Below, piece after piece: positions 61,601 to 64,000 of a DNA stretch of 64,000 bases; the stretch's first letter is position 1; each line of letters begins with the position of its first letter. Made by a program: the position numbers and the translations under genes. Under the pieces are notes generated by a model that did no database searches, had not been told where the DNA came from, and saw only the letters and a list, made by a program, of their open reading frames with translations. Source of the DNA: Cucumis sativus (lineage: Eukaryota > Streptophyta > Magnoliopsida > Cucurbitales > Cucurbitaceae); NCBI RefSeq assembly GCF_000004075.3, contig NC_026658.2, forward strand, positions 17,968,075 to 18,032,074. The letters are read 5' to 3'.

Positions 61601-62759
61601 ATTTCCCTCACATTCTTTCCCTTTTGTTTTTTGTTTTTTGTTTTTTTCCCTTCTACATCTGCTTCAAGTGTGCAATGGAATCAAGGAACGCTCAGTGGCA
61701 TGTTCCAATATTTTATCAAGGTTGTTTTAAGTGTGATGTCCTCGTCCTTTTTCTTTTTCCCCTATTCTTCTGGTTCTCTGAAATTGACATTTCCATCAAT
61801 TTGTATCTATTGTTCTACAGTTTAGAGATCAGTTTGTTGGGTTTTCTTACTTGAGAGATACCTTTCTGAAATTTCTTTGCAGGTTGTGCCTACGGTTTAC
61901 AAGGCTGTGAATGGAAAGGCTATTAAGTCAAATCAGGTTGAGTTGAACTTGGATATTTCTTGTCTCTAGTTTCTAATTTTCGGATGGTTATCTCTATTGA
62001 ACTTTCGGATGGTTGTTTAAGTGTGAATATTTCTTGTCACTAGTTCTCTGTAACTCAACACTTGAGGGGCATAGATGGAGAAAGCTTCCAGGCTCTTCAT
62101 GGAGTTTTTTTCTTCTATGATCTGTCTCCCATAAAGGTGGGATCTCTACTTTTATTCTTAAGTTTGTTGCAAAGACCACTATTTCTAATCTTTATGCAAG
62201 GCTTTCTTTCAAGCTCCTTATTGGCTTTTGGCATGTGATATACTTTGCAGTTGTCAGGTGTCTTAAATAGCCAATCATATTGTATTTTTCAGGTGACATT
62301 CACAGAGGAGCACATCTCCTTCTTTCACTTTTTAACAAATGTATGCGCTATAGTTGGAGGTAACTTACAAGAGTTATTTGAAACTCAATCAGTTCATAAA
62401 ATTTACCTAAGCTTGTAGCAGTGGTTTAACCAGACACAATACACAACAAGACATCGACCATTTTTCCTTTTCACTCAATTCAACTTTTCACATAACAATT
62501 ACTTTGTTTTTTTAATAATGGAAGCATTCATCCTCATATAATCTGCTCACAGTTTTAAATGGTTTCTTTTGTTTCTTCATGCTCTTTGTCCTCCTGCCAA
62601 GTTTCATCTGCTCACAGTTACATTGTTTCAATTTTACATGGCCTCAAATTTTGTGGACTTTCTGCAGGAGTTTTTACTATTTCGGGGATACTAGACTCCA
62701 TTATATATCATGGTCAAAAGGCAATAAAAAAGAAGATGGCACTTGGCAAATTTACTTGA
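58674..62759 (+). CDS. ERGIC3: ERGIC3/Erv46-like ER-Golgi cargo receptor, 385 aa
   Basis: Thirteen exons: 58674-58815, 59047-59120, 59365-59448, 59592-59672, 59934-60008, 60336-60428, 61207-61389, 61469-61536, 61669-61720, 61883-61936, 62044-62136, 62293-62359 and 62668-62759. All are GT-AG and the frame closes at 1158 bases. ERGIC3/Erv46 proteins cycle between ER and Golgi in COPII vesicles and help retrieve or load cargo. The cytosolic start MESLMNKIRKLDAYPKISEDF is followed by a membrane helix (about 29-46), a large luminal domain with INFDVTFPALPCSVLSLHAMD, the double-Cys segment YCGSCYGA...EDCCNSCQDVREAY and HFAPGRGFQ, then FFYDLSPIKVTFTEEHISFFHFLTNVCAIVGGVFTISGILD with the second helix and a lysine-rich cytosolic tail. 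The length equals that of the family. A 7-codon upstream ORF lies at 58519-58542. Confidence 0.96.
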
Positions 62760-63708
62760 GCATCAGTACAGTTGAAGAGAATCAAATCGTGAGAAAAATA
62801 TGCGGAATGACTCTTCTCTTCCCGTTATTGGTATGCTGCTGCTTTTGATCTAAACTTTCCTGATGATTCCCTTCCAACAATAGTAGTTCATCTTCGCTCA
62901 TATTGCATATTAAATGCTTCTTTTTATTTTTTTTCTAGCTTTCCAGATATTCATTTTCTTAGTGGTGCTCAAAATAGTGTGAGAATTTTTCCGTAGAGGT
63001 AAATAGGTTAGAGGGGCCATTAATTTTTCCCTGATACTTTGCATGAGCTTGGATCAATTGGAAGTATTCAGGAGAAAGGGCAGGGCATTCACCTCGAAAA
63101 GTGTGCCACCACACTAATTTTAAAAGCAACTCTTTTATCTAAATTTTTATAGAAACTACACTAATTTTCGAATTGGTCCCCCAAGGAAGTGAACATATTA
63201 AATTTTGGGGTGTTTTTTCCCTTTTCCTTCTGGAAAGCATACAGTTTTAGTAGAATAAAGAATTTTGTAGGGTCTGAAAGCCGGCTAAACCCGAGATCGC
63301 TGAATTTTCTTTTCAAAATTTTCCCGTGTTATGGATGGAGTTCTCTCAATGTCGATTCTATACTTTAGTTATTCAAGCATTGCTTATTGTTTTTGCTTCC
63401 CTACTTATAAAGTTATGCATTGTCAATGTTAATATTGATATTACAAAGTGTTGAACTAACCGTTTGTTTAACCACAGATAATAGACAATTGTAACATACC
63501 AATAAAAAAATGATTACAGTTACTACAAATGAAAAAGAAAACCAAAACTAAATCGTTCATGGTCTAGCAAGAAAAAAAACCAGCTGACCATGGACATTTA
63601 CATGATATTGACACAATGCCCATTTAAAAGAACTTGAGCCTTGAGCCTCGGCCTGCAACCTTCAATAAAACTCTGTTGCAGGTGCCGATGAAGATTTCGA
63701 ACGAATTA
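62760..63708. other. Convergent 3' regions of ERGIC3 and the ERF gene
   Basis: No further gene is visible. The left part is presumably ERGIC3 3' UTR and the right part, up to the stop at 63709, the 3' UTR of the minus-strand ERF gene. Confidence 0.5.
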
Positions 63709-64000
63709 TTAAGGTAAGATCGATGCCCAATCGATCTCAGATGGATATTTTTCTAGCATTGAATTCTCCCAAGGTTGACTCTGATCCCATAGCATCTCTG
63801 TGAAGTCAGGAAATGTAAGATCTGATAAAGGTGAAGACGCTTCCGACCCGTCGCTCTCTGTGACAGCCCGCGACGAGGAGTTCTCCACCTTCACAGCTGC
63901 TGTTTCCTCAGCCATTGAGCAAGATTGGGACTTTGACTTTTTAGCTGCAGTAACAGGCTTCTTTGAGTTGCCTTGTTTCTGCGGCTTGGCCAAGTTATCA
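63709..64000 (-). CDS. C-terminal end of a DREB/ERF transcription factor (A-6, RAP2.4-like), partial
   Basis: This minus-strand frame is open through the right edge of the window and ends with TAA at 63709-63711, giving 96 codons of a longer gene. It starts DNLAKPQKQGNSKKP. A Lys/Ser-rich and acidic region follows, then SEASSPLSDLTFPDFTEMLWDQSQPW and the C-terminal LEKYPSEIDWASILP. The SPLSDLTFPDF block and LEKYPS-EIDW end are characteristic of A-6 DREB factors such as RAP2.4, which regulate stress, light and ethylene responses. The AP2 DNA-binding domain must lie beyond the window. An apparent start at 63993 is a TTG, so the true start is outside. Confidence 0.8.
   Translation of the reverse strand, partial: DNLAKPQKQGNSKKPVTAAKKSKSQSCSMAEETAAVKVENSSSRAVTESDGSEASSPLSDLTFPDFTEMLWDQSQPWENSMLEKYPSEIDWASILP

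Noticed and set aside
1-64000. CRISPR arrays, bacterial operons or riboswitches
   Set aside because: The window is plant nuclear DNA. The tandem repeats lack the even repeat-spacer pattern of CRISPR arrays, and the genes are spliced and separately transcribed.
1-64000. A new multi-gene system or biosynthetic cluster
   Set aside because: The genes belong to unrelated, conserved single-locus families on both strands. Only the two glucanases are functionally linked, through tandem duplication.

Overview
This window is nuclear DNA from a flowering plant. It is AT-rich, its genes are split by many short GT-AG introns, and it carries Ty1/copia, LINE and SINE remnants and inverted-repeat elements. 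The encoded proteins are typical of core eudicots. The style of the repeats and proteins suggests a cucurbit (Cucumis-like) to me, but that is inference and not proven here.

Layout. 0-1.1 kb: a broken, antisense copy of the 18S rRNA dimethylase DIM1. 1.1-4.9 kb: AT-rich non-coding DNA with one GC-richer island. 4.9-10.97 kb: a vasculin-like nuclear protein gene (minus strand, five coding exons plus a 5' UTR exon). 11-18 kb: repeats and a decayed minus-strand copia element ending just beyond a beta-1,3-glucanase gene. 18.2-23.0 kb: two tandem beta-1,3-glucanase genes (minus strand) with the same three-exon structure. 23-30.5 kb: repeat-rich DNA with a LINE tail, a short LTR with primer-binding site, and a copia reverse-transcriptase relic. 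30.8-34.4 kb: a TMEM87-type lung seven-transmembrane gene (minus strand) with a SINE in an intron. 35.3-36.1 kb: a small group A bZIP gene (plus strand) with a GC-AG intron. 36.9-40.5 kb: a GT31 beta-1,3-galactosyltransferase gene (minus strand) whose last exon contains an apparent frameshift. 40.6-47.4 kb: intergenic DNA with two inverted-repeat elements, one filled with about twelve 20-22 bp tandem units. 48.0-50.8 kb: a serine hydroxymethyltransferase of the long SHM6/7 type (plus strand). 52.2-53.1 kb: a single-exon basic/acidic protein of the plant 'protamine P1-like' group (minus strand). 56.4-57.0 kb: a possible decayed gene. 57.8-58.1 kb: an LTR relic. 58.7-62.8 kb: an ERGIC3 cargo receptor gene (plus strand, 13 exons). 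63.7 kb to the edge: the C-terminal end of a DREB/ERF factor of RAP2.4 type (minus strand).

The genes are ordinary single plant loci and do not form an operon or a shared pathway. Three products act in the secretory or Golgi system (TMEM87-like, galactosyltransferase, ERGIC3), two are secreted wall or defence hydrolases, and two are transcription factors. Neighbours are arranged as divergent pairs (TMEM87-like/bZIP, protamine-like/ERGIC3) and convergent pairs (bZIP/galactosyltransferase, SHMT/protamine-like, ERGIC3/ERF).

I saw no convincing undescribed system. The most useful anomalies are the frameshift in a conserved galactosyltransferase exon, the GC-AG intron and altered C-terminal motif of the bZIP, the shared extra intron of the glucanases, a SINE with a clean target-site duplication, and the tandem-filled inverted-repeat element. 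Exon boundaries were derived by hand from splice consensus, reading-frame closure and family conservation.
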